From Sphingomonas pruni NBRC 15498 (GTDB lineage Bacteria; Pseudomonadota; Alphaproteobacteria; Sphingomonadales; Sphingomonadaceae), in contig NZ_BCYZ01000053.1 in the NCBI RefSeq assembly GCF_001598455.1, positions 1-32,202 on the forward strand: DNA of 32,202 bases, written 5' to 3'. The notes beneath the pieces are model-generated. The model did not search any database. It was not told the origin of the DNA and saw only the letters and a list, made by a program, of their open reading frames with translations. Every line of letters starts with the position of its first letter. The stretch's first letter is position 1. Positions 1 to 7,549 of the stretch are shown here, in pieces. Both the position numbers and the translations under genes were made by a program.

Positions 1-2
1 CT

Positions 3-226
3 AGGGGTGTCAGCCAAGGTGTTGGTGGGCAGGACGAAAACGGCCGCGCATTCCGGCGCACCACGATCTGTTTCGCGATCCGAGCTGGTTCGCAGTCCTG
101 CACGGCCAGGGACTTGCGCCGATGAGCTATCGTCCGATCGCCGATGCGCTTGACCCAAACGACCTTCGTACAAGATTGAGCAGCATCCATCGCAAAACCA
201 ACCAACAGGTTCGGAGTCTTCGCTGA
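3..226 (+). pseudogene. 3' remnant of a flavin-dependent tryptophan halogenase, frameshifted
   Basis: From about position 59 to the TGA at 224-226 one frame reads HDLFRDPSWFAVLHGQG, then APMSYRPIADAL and DLRTRLSSI. This matches what I know of the C-terminus of PrnA-like tryptophan halogenases (a D/E-LF..xSW..V..GQG core followed by Y.P.AD). Just upstream the matching reading (NGRAFRR, positions 39-59) is in a different frame, so there is a frameshift around 57-62. The main frame also meets a stop at 2-4. The usual tail after the DLR..L..I segment is short or lost. The start lies outside the window, so either a gene broken near its 3' end or a small relic is possible. Such halogenases chlorinate or brominate tryptophan using FADH2. 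This copy is unlikely to be functional as read, unless the frameshift is a sequencing error. Confidence 0.55.
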
Positions 227-405
227 GCAAGCGAGGGAAGCCGTGTCCCGTTCTGTGAGCCACAACCCTCAGTTCTCGATATAGGCTGCGCCGAGCACGG
301 CGTGTCGCCCGAGTAGACACAAGCGCTGTGCTTGCCGGGTGCTTACTAGCATCGATAGATGGGGGAAGCGGCTTACCGAAATCGCCGCTAACTTACTGAA
401 ATGTT
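227..405. other. Gene-free stretch between halogenase remnant and tRNA-Pro
   Basis: No plausible coding sequence on either strand. Base composition is lower in GC than the neighbouring genes. The only structure seen is a pair of 11-bp direct repeats close to the tRNA 3' end, listed separately. No clear terminator for the minus-strand tRNA is visible. Confidence 0.5.
372..402. repeat. 11-bp direct repeat, 20-bp period, beside the tRNA 3' end
   Basis: CTTACCGAAAT at 372-382 and CTTACTGAAAT at 392-402 differ by one base and are spaced by 20 bp, about two helical turns. They lie 3 bp from the 3' end of the tRNA-Pro gene. Same-face spacing like this is typical of paired protein-binding sites, for example arm or excisionase sites beside a tRNA integration site, but no integrase is in the window. 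Confidence 0.4.
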
Positions 406-482
406 TGGTCGGGGCGACAGGATTCGAACCTGCGACCCCCACACCCCCAGTGTGATGCGCTACCAGGCTGCGCTACGCCCCG
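406..482 (-). tRNA. tRNA-Pro (anticodon GGG), 77 nt, CCA encoded
   Basis: Read on the minus strand, a complete cloverleaf is visible. The acceptor arms are CGGGGCG and CGCCCCG, there is a D-arm with GCGC pairs, and the anticodon stem is TCACA/TGTGG with loop CTGGGGG giving anticodon GGG. The T-arm is GCAGG-TTCGAAT-CCTGT, followed by discriminator A and a genomically encoded CCA. It decodes CCC (and CCU by wobble) proline codons, useful in this high-GC genome. It is divergent from the yajC operon, so its promoter must lie in the 483-736 leader region. Confidence 0.96.
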
Positions 483-530
483 ACCAGAGCGAACTCGCGC
501 CATCAGGTGCGAGCCGGAGCGCGCGCCTCT

Positions 531-642
531 AAGCGCTTGCTGCGCACGATGCAAGCGCTCCGGCGCCGGGTCGCGGGACGGCGGCGAAGCGCTTGCTGCG
601 CACGATGCAAGCGCTCCGGCGCCGGGTCGCGGGACGGCGGCG
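531..642. repeat. Perfect 56-bp tandem duplication, each unit containing a 9-bp palindrome
   Basis: Positions 531-586 and 587-642 are identical. Each unit begins with an inverted repeat, AGCGCTTGC and GCAAGCGCT separated by 10 bases, followed by a GC-rich tail. The repeat lies between the 5' end of the tRNA-Pro gene and the start of yajC, so it sits in a divergent promoter region. The identity of the two copies indicates a recent or actively homogenised duplication. Its role is unknown. Confidence 0.95.
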
Positions 643-691
643 ATGTGTTGCACCGCGACGCGCATGGTGATAGCGCGCGGCGCTTACGGTG

Positions 692-713
692 GCGCCCCTG
701 ACGGGCGCGTCAG
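692..713 (+). promoter_or_regulatory. Two mutually exclusive hairpins in the yajC leader
   Basis: GCGCCC (692-697) can pair with GGGCGC (703-708) over a 5-base loop. Alternatively CTGACG (698-703) can pair with CGTCAG (708-713) over a 4-base loop. The two stems share bases 703-708, so only one can form at a time. They end 23 bases before the chosen yajC start. Whether this is a functional leader structure or chance in GC-rich sequence cannot be decided from one sequence. Confidence 0.35.
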
Positions 714-736
714 CCATGCCCATTTTCAGGATGCTC

Positions 737-1084
737 ATGTTCATTCCTTCCGCTTATGCCCAGGTCGCCGGCGGCGCCTCTTCCGGTTCCGACGGCATCG
801 CCATCGCGATGCAGTTCTTTCCCTTCATCCTGCTGTTCGTCGGCTTCTATTTCCTGATGATCCGGCCGCAGCAGCGGCGCGCGAGGGAATTGCGCAACGC
901 GATCGACGCACTGAAGAAGAACGATCAGGTGATCACTTCGGGCGGAATCCTGGGCAAGGTCAGCAAGACGACCGACGGTAATTACGTCGAGTTGGAGATA
1001 GCGCCCAACGTGAAGATCCAGGTCGCGCGCGCCGCGATCACCGAGATCCTGTCGCCGACCACGGCCAAGCCGGCGAACGACTGA
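737..1084 (+). CDS. yajC: Preprotein translocase subunit YajC
   Basis: Accessory subunit of the SecDF-YajC complex that assists Sec-dependent export at the inner membrane. The 115-residue product starts MFIPSAYAQ, a start I recognise from sphingomonad YajC. It has one hydrophobic segment at about residues 27-47 ([16 protein letters not shown]) followed directly by RPQQRRARE, the hallmark of the family, then a cytoplasmic domain with [14 protein letters not shown] 737 is preferred because AGGA at 728-731 lies at ideal spacing. In-frame alternatives are ATG 731, ATG 716 and GTG 689, which would add unusual N-terminal residues. The stop overlaps the secD start by one base (TGATG), showing translational coupling in a yajC-secD-secF operon. 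Confidence 0.93.
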   Translation: MFIPSAYAQVAGGASSGSDGIAIAMQFFPFILLFVGFYFLMIRPQQRRARELRNAIDALKKNDQVITSGGILGKVSKTTDGNYVELEIAPNVKIQVARAAITEILSPTTAKPAND

Positions 1085-2709
1085 TGCTCGATTTCCCGCG
1101 CTGGAAGGTCCTCTCGATCTTCGGGTTCCTCGCGGTGCTGATGGCGCTCGCGATTCCGAGCTTCTTCCCCGAGGACATGACCAAGAGCTGGCCGGTCCAC
1201 CCGCGGATCAATCTGGGCCTCGACCTTGCCGGCGGCAGTTATCTGCTGCTCGAAGCCGATACCAGCCAGCTGGTCACCGACCGCGTCAACCTGATGAGCG
1301 ACAGCGTCGCGACAGCGATGCGCAAGGCGCCGCGGATCGACATCGGCGACATCACCACCGACGGCGGCAAGGTCAGCTTCATGCTGCGCAATGTCGCCCA
1401 GCTGGAAGATGCCCGTCAGCGCCTGTCGGAGATGACCACAGGGGTCGGCACCACAGGTCAGCGCAATTGGGACATTCAGGTCGTCGACGCGACGCGCTTC
1501 GTGATCACGCCGACCAAGGCCGGGGTCGACGAGGCGATCGACAGCGCCATGAGCGGCGCGACCGAAGTCGTACGCCGCCGCATCGACTCGCTCGGCACAC
1601 GCGAACCGACGATCATCCGCTCGGGCGCGACCCGCATCGTCGTTCAGGTGCCAGGCCTGCAGGATCCGACCGCGCTGAAGGCGCTGCTCGGCAAGACCGC
1701 GAAGCTCGAATTCAAGCTCGTCGACACGACCGCCGATACCGCCAAGCTGGCGATCGGCCAGTCGCCGATCGGCGACCAGATCCTGCCTTATCCCAGCGCG
1801 GCCGGGCGTGGCTTCCCCTATGTCGGCTATCCGCAGAACAAGCTGCCGGTCATCGCCGTGCGCCGTGCGGCGATCATCACCGGTCAGGATCTGACCGACG
1901 CGCGTGTCCAGAACGACCCGCAGACCAACGCGCCCGTCGTGGCGTTTCAGTTCAACACCGAAGGCGGCAAGCGCTTCGCCAAGACCACGCAAGAGAACGT
2001 CAACAAGCCGTTCGCGATCATCCTCGACGGCTCGGTCATCTCCGCACCCAATATCGAGGGGCCGATCCTCGGCGGCAGCGGCGTCATCCAGGGCGGCTTC
2101 ACCTTCCAGAGCGCCAACGACCTCGCGATCCAGCTGAAATCGGGCGCCTTGCCCGTCGCGCTCAAGGTGATCGAGGAGCGGACCGTCGGTCCAGACCTCG
2201 GCAAGGATTCGATCCAGGCCGGCATCAAGGCGTCGATCATCGCCGTGATCCTGGTCGTCATATTCATGTTGGCGACCTATGGCCGGTTCGGGCTCTATGC
2301 GAACTACGCCGTGGTCATCAACGTGGTGGTCATCATGGGCGTGCTCGCGGTGCTCAACGGCACGCTGACCCTGCCGGGCATCGCCGGCTTCGTGCTGACG
2401 ATCGGCACCGCGGTCGACGCCAACGTGCTGATCAACGAGCGCATCAGGGAAGAGCGGCGGCGCGGACGCAGCGTCATCCAGTCGGTCGAGCTCGGCTATA
2501 AGGAAGCCAGCCGGACCATTTTCGAGGCGAACATGACCCACGGTATCTCGGGTGTGGTCATGCTGTTGCTGGGATCGGGCCCGGTGAAGGGTTTCGCGGT
2601 CGTGTTGCTGATCGGCATCATCACCTCGGTGTTCACCGCGGTGACCTTCACTCGCATGCTCGTCGTCATGTGGCTGCGGAAGCATCGTCCGCAGACCATC
2701 AACATTTAA
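1084..2709 (+). CDS. secD: Protein translocase subunit SecD
   Basis: Inner-membrane RND-like protein that, with SecF, uses the proton gradient to complete export of proteins through SecYEG. The 541 residues show a first membrane helix at about 8-28, then the conserved INLGLDLAGGSYLLLE region (about 42-57) that opens the large periplasmic domain. LDGSVISAPNI occurs near residues 312-322. A block of five membrane helices starts near residue 379. The helix-4 signature GTAVDANVLINERIREE (about 440-456) carries the conserved Asp and Arg of the proton path. The length fits the usual alphaproteobacterial SecD (about 530 residues). It is translationally coupled to yajC and 13 bases upstream of secF. 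Confidence 0.97.
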   Translation: MLDFPRWKVLSIFGFLAVLMALAIPSFFPEDMTKSWPVHPRINLGLDLAGGSYLLLEADTSQLVTDRVNLMSDSVATAMRKAPRIDIGDITTDGGKVSFMLRNVAQLEDARQRLSEMTTGVGTTGQRNWDIQVVDATRFVITPTKAGVDEAIDSAMSGATEVVRRRIDSLGTREPTIIRSGATRIVVQVPGLQDPTALKALLGKTAKLEFKLVDTTADTAKLAIGQSPIGDQILPYPSAAGRGFPYVGYPQNKLPVIAVRRAAIITGQDLTDARVQNDPQTNAPVVAFQFNTEGGKRFAKTTQENVNKPFAIILDGSVISAPNIEGPILGGSGVIQGGFTFQSANDLAIQLKSGALPVALKVIEERTVGPDLGKDSIQAGIKASIIAVILVVIFMLATYGRFGLYANYAVVINVVVIMGVLAVLNGTLTLPGIAGFVLTIGTAVDANVLINERIREERRRGRSVIQSVELGYKEASRTIFEANMTHGISGVVMLLLGSGPVKGFAVVLLIGIITSVFTAVTFTRMLVVMWLRKHRPQTINI

Positions 2710-2722
2710 GGGGCCGCTCAAA

Positions 2723-3697
2723 ATGCGCCTGCTCAAGATCGTCCCCGACGATACCAATATCGATTTCGTCCGCCTGCGTTATTGGGCGTTCGGGCTGACC
2801 ACCTTGCTGACCATCGCAGCGGTCGCCTTGGTGTTCATCCATCGCCTCAACATGGGCGTCGACTTTGTCGGCGGCATCATGATCGAGGAGAAGTTCCAGG
2901 TCCCGCCCGACGTCGAAAAGGTTCGTTCGGTGGTCGATGGCCTGCATTTCGGTGACGCCCAGATCCAGACGGTCGGCGACCAGAAGACGCTGTCGATCCG
3001 ACTGCCGCGGCCGGAAACGGCCGACGACGCGGCGACCAACCGCATCGTCAACGCGGTGTCGGCGGCGCTCGAGAAGAATTTCGCCGGTGCGCAATTCTCC
3101 AAGCAGGACGCGGTGTCGGGCAAGGTGTCGGGCGAGCTCGTCTGGAACGGCATCCTGGCGGTCGCGGTCGCCGTGTTGCTGATCGGTCTGTTCGCGATCT
3201 TCCGCTTCGAATGGCAATTCGGCGTCTCGACCGTGGTCGCCATCATGCACGACATACTGATGACCCTGGGCTTCTTCGCGCTGACCCAGCTCGAATTCGA
3301 CCTCAACATCGTCGCCGCGGTGCTGACGATCATCGGCTATTCGATCAACGACAAGATCGTCATCGACGACCGCATCCGCGAGAATATGCGCCGCTATCGC
3401 AAGATGGACATGCGCGAGATCATCAACCTGTCGGTCAACGAGACGCTGCCGCGTACGGTGATGACCTCGCTGACCATCCTGCTGGCCTTGTTCGCCCTAC
3501 TGATCTTCGGCGGCCATGTGCTGCGCGGCTTCACCGCGGCGATGATCTTGGGCGTGATCGTCGGGACCTATTCGTCGATCTACGTGTCGTCGTCGCTGCT
3601 GATCACGCTCGGCCTGCGCGCCGAGCCGACGCCGGACAAGCCGGGCAAGCCCAATGCGGCGACGGGTGCGGAGCGCGTCGGACCGGGGAACAACTGA
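2723..3697 (+). CDS. secF: Protein translocase subunit SecF
   Basis: Partner of SecD in proton-driven late steps of Sec export. The 324-residue product has a first membrane helix at about 20-40 and then the SecF signature NMGVDFVGGIMIEEKF (about 43-58). A C-terminal bundle of five helices contains GYSINDKIVIDDRIRENMR (about 204-222). The C-terminal tail is short and rich in Pro and Gly. A strong ribosome-binding site (AAGGGG) precedes ATG 2723. Its stop overlaps the next ATG (TGATG), so the downstream Mth938-like gene is co-translated. Confidence 0.97.
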   Translation: MRLLKIVPDDTNIDFVRLRYWAFGLTTLLTIAAVALVFIHRLNMGVDFVGGIMIEEKFQVPPDVEKVRSVVDGLHFGDAQIQTVGDQKTLSIRLPRPETADDAATNRIVNAVSAALEKNFAGAQFSKQDAVSGKVSGELVWNGILAVAVAVLLIGLFAIFRFEWQFGVSTVVAIMHDILMTLGFFALTQLEFDLNIVAAVLTIIGYSINDKIVIDDRIRENMRRYRKMDMREIINLSVNETLPRTVMTSLTILLALFALLIFGGHVLRGFTAAMILGVIVGTYSSIYVSSSLLITLGLRAEPTPDKPGKPNAATGAERVGPGNN

Positions 3698-4068
3698 TGC
3701 GGATGGACCGCGCCCGCAGCGACGGGCCGGTCGTCTCCGGCCTGAGCGTCGCCGGATTTCGCGTCGACGACAATGTCTATCGCGCGCTGGCGATCACGCC
3801 GGAGCGGGCCGATGGCTGGACTCCGCCACCGCTCGCGGCGCTCGATCAGGGCGATCTCGATCTGGTGCTGGGGATCGACCCCGGTCCCGAATTCCTGTTG
3901 CTCGGCACCGGGCCGACTTTGGTCCGGCCGCCGGTGACGCTGGTCGGCGCGCTTGCGGAGCGCGGCATCGGGATCGAGGCGATGGACAGCCGGGCGGCGG
4001 CACGCGCCTGGGGCATGTTGCGCGGCGAGGGACGCTGGGTCGTCGGGGCATTCTATCCGATAGCTTGA
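3697..4068 (+). CDS. Mth938/NDUFAF3-like domain protein (DUF498)
   Basis: A 123-residue single-domain protein. Recognisable family features are VSGLSVAGFRVDDNVY near the N-terminus, the LGIDPGPEFLLLGTGP stretch in the middle (about 64-80), and the IGIEAMDSRAAARAWGML segment near the C-terminus (GxGxEvM.t.aAcrt.N.L in the wider family). Mitochondrial NDUFAF3 helps assemble respiratory complex I; the bacterial role is not established. Location directly after secF, with a one-base stop/start overlap, is the arrangement I expect in alphaproteobacteria and suggests a link to membrane protein biogenesis. A longer upstream start is excluded because it would run through secF in another frame. Confidence 0.85.
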   Translation: MRMDRARSDGPVVSGLSVAGFRVDDNVYRALAITPERADGWTPPPLAALDQGDLDLVLGIDPGPEFLLLGTGPTLVRPPVTLVGALAERGIGIEAMDSRAAARAWGMLRGEGRWVVGAFYPIA

Positions 4069-4127
4069 TCGCGCCGCTCGCTTGGATAAGGTTCTCCCTG
4101 TTCGAGTAGAGCGAGGGGATTTCCGGG

Positions 4128-5375
4128 ATGAAGAGGTTGCTGCCTATCGGCGCGCTGATCATGGCGTTCGCCCAACCCGCAACGGCGCAAAGCACGCCAG
4201 CCGTAGCGCCGGCGGCGGCTCCGCCCGTACCGGCCGTCGTGCCACCGCCAGCTCCGCAATTCGCCGCGATCCCTGCGCCCGATTACAACACGGATGCCGG
4301 CTGGTTGTGCCTGCCCGGCCGCCAGGATGCCTGCACCGTCGACCAGAACGTCACCGTCATTACCGGCGACGGCAAACGCAAGGTCGTCAAATTCAAGGCC
4401 GATCTGGCGCCCAAATACGACTGCTTCTACGTCTATCCGACGGTGTCGCTCGACCCGACGCCCAATAGCGACCTCAATATCGGGCCGGAGGAAAAGCAGG
4501 TCGCGGCTTCGCAGGCCGCGCGCTTCACCGCCAAGTGCCGCGTCTATGCGCCGCTCTATCGCCAGGTCACGCTGACCGCGTTGCGTGACATCATGGCCGG
4601 CAAGGCAAGCGCCGCCGACCGCAAGCTCGCCTATCTCGACGTCGAGGCGGCGTGGCGCACCTATCGCGAGAAATATCAGGCCGGCCGTGGCGTCGTGCTG
4701 ATCGGGCATAGCCAGGGAGCGGGCATCCTCAAGCAATTGCTCGCCGAGGTGATCGAGAATGACGCCAGCCAGCGCCGGCTGCTGATCGCCGCCTATCTGC
4801 TCGGCACCAATGTCGCGGTGCCGGCGGGCGGCGATGTCGGGGGCGACTTCAAGCGGACCAAGCTGTGCAAGGCGATGGACCAATATGATTGCGTAGTCAG
4901 CTACGTGACCTTCCGCGCCGATTCGCCTCCTCCCGAGAACAGCCGCTTCGGCAAGGTGCCGCAGCCCGGCATGGTCGCGGCCTGCGTGAACCCCGCAGCG
5001 CTGGGCGGCGGCAAGGCGGTGACCGACGCGATCCTGGGCACCAAGGGAGCGGGGCTCGCCAGCGCACCGATGGGTCCCTGGACCAGCGACAATGCGCCGG
5101 TCACGACGCCGTTCGTCTCAGTCCCCGGTCTGATCTCCGCCGAATGCGTGTCGAACGGCGGGTTCAACTATCTGGCGGTGACGGTGAACGCCAACCCCCA
5201 GGATCCGCGCACCGACACGATCGTCGGCGATGTCGTCGTCAACGGCGCGATCCTCAAGGATTGGGGACTCCATCTGATCGACATGCCGGTCGAGATGGGC
5301 GACCTGGTCAATCTCAGCGAATATCAGGCGGCGTCGTGGCGCGGCACGCCGATGGCGCCGCCTAAGAAGAAGTGA
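4128..5375 (+). CDS. Secreted DUF3089 alpha/beta-hydrolase-like protein
   Basis: A 415-residue protein with a Sec signal peptide (MKRLLPIGALIMAFAQPATAQ, cleavage after about residue 20). An Ala/Pro-rich linker follows to about residue 50, then a DUF3089 domain. Visible family motifs are YDCFYVYPTVSLD (about 97-109), YAPLYRQVTL (about 142-151), the nucleophile elbow GHSQGAG (about 194-200, Ser as nucleophile) and the C-terminal LHLIDMPVEMGDL (about 380-392) with a candidate catalytic His and Asp. Six or more cysteines suggest disulfides in the periplasm. The substrate is unknown; the fold suggests an esterase or lipase-like hydrolase. It has its own start signal (GAGGGG upstream) and overlaps the convergent glycosyltransferase gene by 14 bases at the 3' ends. 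Confidence 0.85.
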   Translation: MKRLLPIGALIMAFAQPATAQSTPAVAPAAAPPVPAVVPPPAPQFAAIPAPDYNTDAGWLCLPGRQDACTVDQNVTVITGDGKRKVVKFKADLAPKYDCFYVYPTVSLDPTPNSDLNIGPEEKQVAASQAARFTAKCRVYAPLYRQVTLTALRDIMAGKASAADRKLAYLDVEAAWRTYREKYQAGRGVVLIGHSQGAGILKQLLAEVIENDASQRRLLIAAYLLGTNVAVPAGGDVGGDFKRTKLCKAMDQYDCVVSYVTFRADSPPPENSRFGKVPQPGMVAACVNPAALGGGKAVTDAILGTKGAGLASAPMGPWTSDNAPVTTPFVSVPGLISAECVSNGGFNYLAVTVNANPQDPRTDTIVGDVVVNGAILKDWGLHLIDMPVEMGDLVNLSEYQAASWRGTPMAPPKKK

Positions 5376-6531
5376 CCAAAGCTTTCAGGTGATCGTACAG
5401 GCCGGCGGTGTTCGCTTCCCAGGTGAAGCGTTCGGCGCCGGCCCTGACCGTTGCCGGCGGCGTGTGATCGGACAGGACGGCGGCGATGCCGGACGCGAAC
5501 CCGGCCGGCGTGCGCCCGACGATCCGTCCGTAGGCGCGTTCGGTGACGACTTCGGGGGCGCCGCCGACATCGGGAATCACCACCGGCACGCCGCAGGCGA
5601 GCGCCTCGACCCAGGCATTCGCAAGGCCCTCATTCTCGGACGCGAGCGCCATGACATCGGCGGCGGCGAGCAATGCCGCCATCTCGCCATGCGGCACCGC
5701 GCCGAGCAGCCGAACACGGTCGGCCAGACCCAGTGCCGCGATCTTCGCTTCGAGCGCGCCGCGATAATTGCCTTCGCCGGCGATCAGCAGATGCGCGTTG
5801 GGCAGCGCCGCGACCGCGTCGACCACGATGTCGTGCCCCTTGCGCTCGATCAGCGCTCCGGTCGACACGATTAGCGGACCGCGGATGCCGAGCGCCGCCT
5901 TGGCCTCGTTGCGATCGCGCAAGGCGAACTGGCCGAGATCGACGCCGGTGCGATGAACGCGGATATGCTCGGCCGGCATGCCCATTGCGACCATGTCGCG
6001 CTTCATCGCCTCGGATACGGCGAGCAATCCGTCGGCCTGCTTGCCGGCCGCCCGGATCTGGCCGGCGGTCGCGGCGGCGGTACCCCAATGATGCACATCG
6101 CTGCCCCGCGCCTTGATCGAGACGGGGACGCCGAATCGCCGGCCGAGCGCTACGGCCGCTGGCCCGTCGGGAAAGAAGAAGGACGCGTCGATCACGTCGA
6201 ACGCGAACTCGCGCCGCAAATCGGCGAGCAAGGGCGTCAGCGCGCGAGTGAGGAAATGGGCGTGGAGGCGACCGGCGGTACCGGGCACCGCCAGAAAGCG
6301 CGGACGGTAGACGTCGACGCCTTTCCATTGTTCGCCCAGGGGCAGAGCCCCCAGCCGGGCGTGGCGCCCGCGCGACGCGAGCGGAAAGGGGGGCAGGCCG
6401 ATCGGCGCCACGACGCGCAACTCGACCTCCGGGTGCGCGGCGAGTCCCAGCGTCTGGCGCTCGACGAACACCCCGAAGTTGCGCCGGCTAGCGTCGGGAA
6501 ACAGGGTCGAAAGCGTGAGGACGCGCAGCAT
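5362..6531 (-). CDS. GT4-family glycosyltransferase
   Basis: A 389-residue GT-B fold transferase of the GT4 family. The N-terminal domain starts MLRVLTLSTLFP with the acceptor-side GxFVERQ motif (about 20-26). The linker VSIKARGSDVHHWG (about 137-150) and the sugar-nucleotide domain beginning IVSTGALIERKGHD (about 221-234) follow. The GT4 EX7E motif is E301 to E309 in the stretch ENEGLANAWVEALACGVPVV. No signal peptide is seen; it should act at the cytoplasmic face. It lies 50 bases downstream of a mannose-6-phosphate isomerase on the same strand. That suggests a role in a mannose-derived (for example GDP-mannose-fed) glycan, but the donor and acceptor cannot be read from sequence. Confidence 0.87.
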   Translation of the reverse strand: MLRVLTLSTLFPDASRRNFGVFVERQTLGLAAHPEVELRVVAPIGLPPFPLASRGRHARLGALPLGEQWKGVDVYRPRFLAVPGTAGRLHAHFLTRALTPLLADLRREFAFDVIDASFFFPDGPAAVALGRRFGVPVSIKARGSDVHHWGTAAATAGQIRAAGKQADGLLAVSEAMKRDMVAMGMPAEHIRVHRTGVDLGQFALRDRNEAKAALGIRGPLIVSTGALIERKGHDIVVDAVAALPNAHLLIAGEGNYRGALEAKIAALGLADRVRLLGAVPHGEMAALLAAADVMALASENEGLANAWVEALACGVPVVIPDVGGAPEVVTERAYGRIVGRTPAGFASGIAAVLSDHTPPATVRAGAERFTWEANTAGLYDHLKALVTSS

Positions 6532-6581
6532 CCGTCTTTCCTATGCCCCATATGGTTAATGAGCGTTTGAGCCTGTCAGGT

Positions 6582-7406
6582 TCAAATCCGCTCGGTGCCC
6601 GGATAGGCGAACAACACGTCGCTTCCGGCCGCCGCCGAGATATGGGCGGTGCCGCTGACCGTCACGCATTCGCCAGCGCGCCAGGCGACGCCGTCGGCCA
6701 CGCCTTCGCCCTTGAGCGGGGTGAGCCAGCCGGTGACGCCGTCGGGCAGGGTGACCGTCCGGTCGCCGCCGGTCCAGCGCTCGAGCACGAACTTCGGCCC
6801 CTCGCACAGGATCGTGCGGCCTGGCTCGACCTCGCCGACGATCGGCTTGGGACGGAACGGATTGGGATCGGCGACCTTCAATCCCGCGTCGAGATGGAGT
6901 TCGCGGTCGCTGCCATAATCATAGAGGCGATAGGTCAGGTCGACATTCTGCTGGACCTCGACCAGCGTGATTCCGCCGCCGATCGCGTGGACGGTGCCGG
7001 CCGGCGAATAGAGGAAATCGCCGGCCTTGACCGGTTTCCAGTCGAGCATGTCGACGATCGATCCGTCGAGCGCGCCCTGGCGCAGCTTTTCGCGGGTGGT
7101 CGGCTCCTTGGTGCCGAGCGCGATCGTCGCGCCCGGTTCGGCGTCGAGAATCACCCAGCATTCGTCCTTGCCGCGCGGATAGCCGGCTGCGCGCGCCGCT
7201 TCATCGTCGGGATGGTCCTGCACCGACAGCCGGTCGCTGGTGAACAGATATTTGATCAGCAGATCGGGCGTGCCCGCATCGGGAGTCTGGAACCATATCT
7301 CGCCGACCGGCTCGCCGCCGGGTGCGGGGTCGCTGAAGCCGGGCCATAAAGTGTGCCGCCCCCACGGCTTTTCGACGCGTTTGGTGGCAAGCAACGTGGC
7401 GGTCAT
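6582..7406 (-). CDS. manA: Class I mannose-6-phosphate isomerase (short form)
   Basis: Interconverts mannose-6-phosphate and fructose-6-phosphate, feeding GDP-mannose for surface polysaccharides or glycans. The 274-residue cupin-fold product has KPWGRHTLWPGF near the N-terminus. The zinc and active-site motif SVQDHPDDEAA gives Q63, H65 and E69; GTVHAIGGG gives H140; and NVDLTYRLYDYG carries the catalytic Arg (R160). It is shorter than E. coli ManA (391 residues) and fits the compact Bacillus-like form. It starts at ATG 7406, divergent from bamD with 143 bases between, so the two genes share a promoter region. The glycosyltransferase gene follows. Confidence 0.9.
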   Translation of the reverse strand: MTATLLATKRVEKPWGRHTLWPGFSDPAPGGEPVGEIWFQTPDAGTPDLLIKYLFTSDRLSVQDHPDDEAARAAGYPRGKDECWVILDAEPGATIALGTKEPTTREKLRQGALDGSIVDMLDWKPVKAGDFLYSPAGTVHAIGGGITLVEVQQNVDLTYRLYDYGSDRELHLDAGLKVADPNPFRPKPIVGEVEPGRTILCEGPKFVLERWTGGDRTVTLPDGVTGWLTPLKGEGVADGVAWRAGECVTVSGTAHISAAAGSDVLFAYPGTERI

Positions 7407-7549
7407 CGGACAAAGCCCTCCCGGTTAACGGTTTTCAGGACGCGAACGCATGGACCCGGCGACCGATCCCGCGCAAGGCCATCGCAACGCGACGGATCGC
7501 GTAAAAGGATAGTTTGCGCCCCGCGCGCGCTGCGCTAAGACCACGCGCC

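Noticed and set aside
406..482. attL/attR pair of an integrated element at tRNA-Pro
   Set aside because: No second copy of the tRNA 3' sequence and no integrase found in the window; the other end may lie to the left, so it cannot be claimed.
531..642. Possible CRISPR array
   Set aside because: Two adjacent identical units with no spacers between them; a tandem duplication, not repeat-spacer structure, and no cas genes.
982..2757. 591-codon open frame antisense to secD
   Set aside because: Product is rich in Asp, Arg, His and Gly with no family-like motifs, typical of a GC-rich antisense shadow of a real gene.
3211..4068. 285-residue start-extended version of the Mth938-like protein
   Set aside because: The extension overlaps secF in another frame and has no homologous pattern; ATG 3697, overlapping the secF stop, fits the family length.
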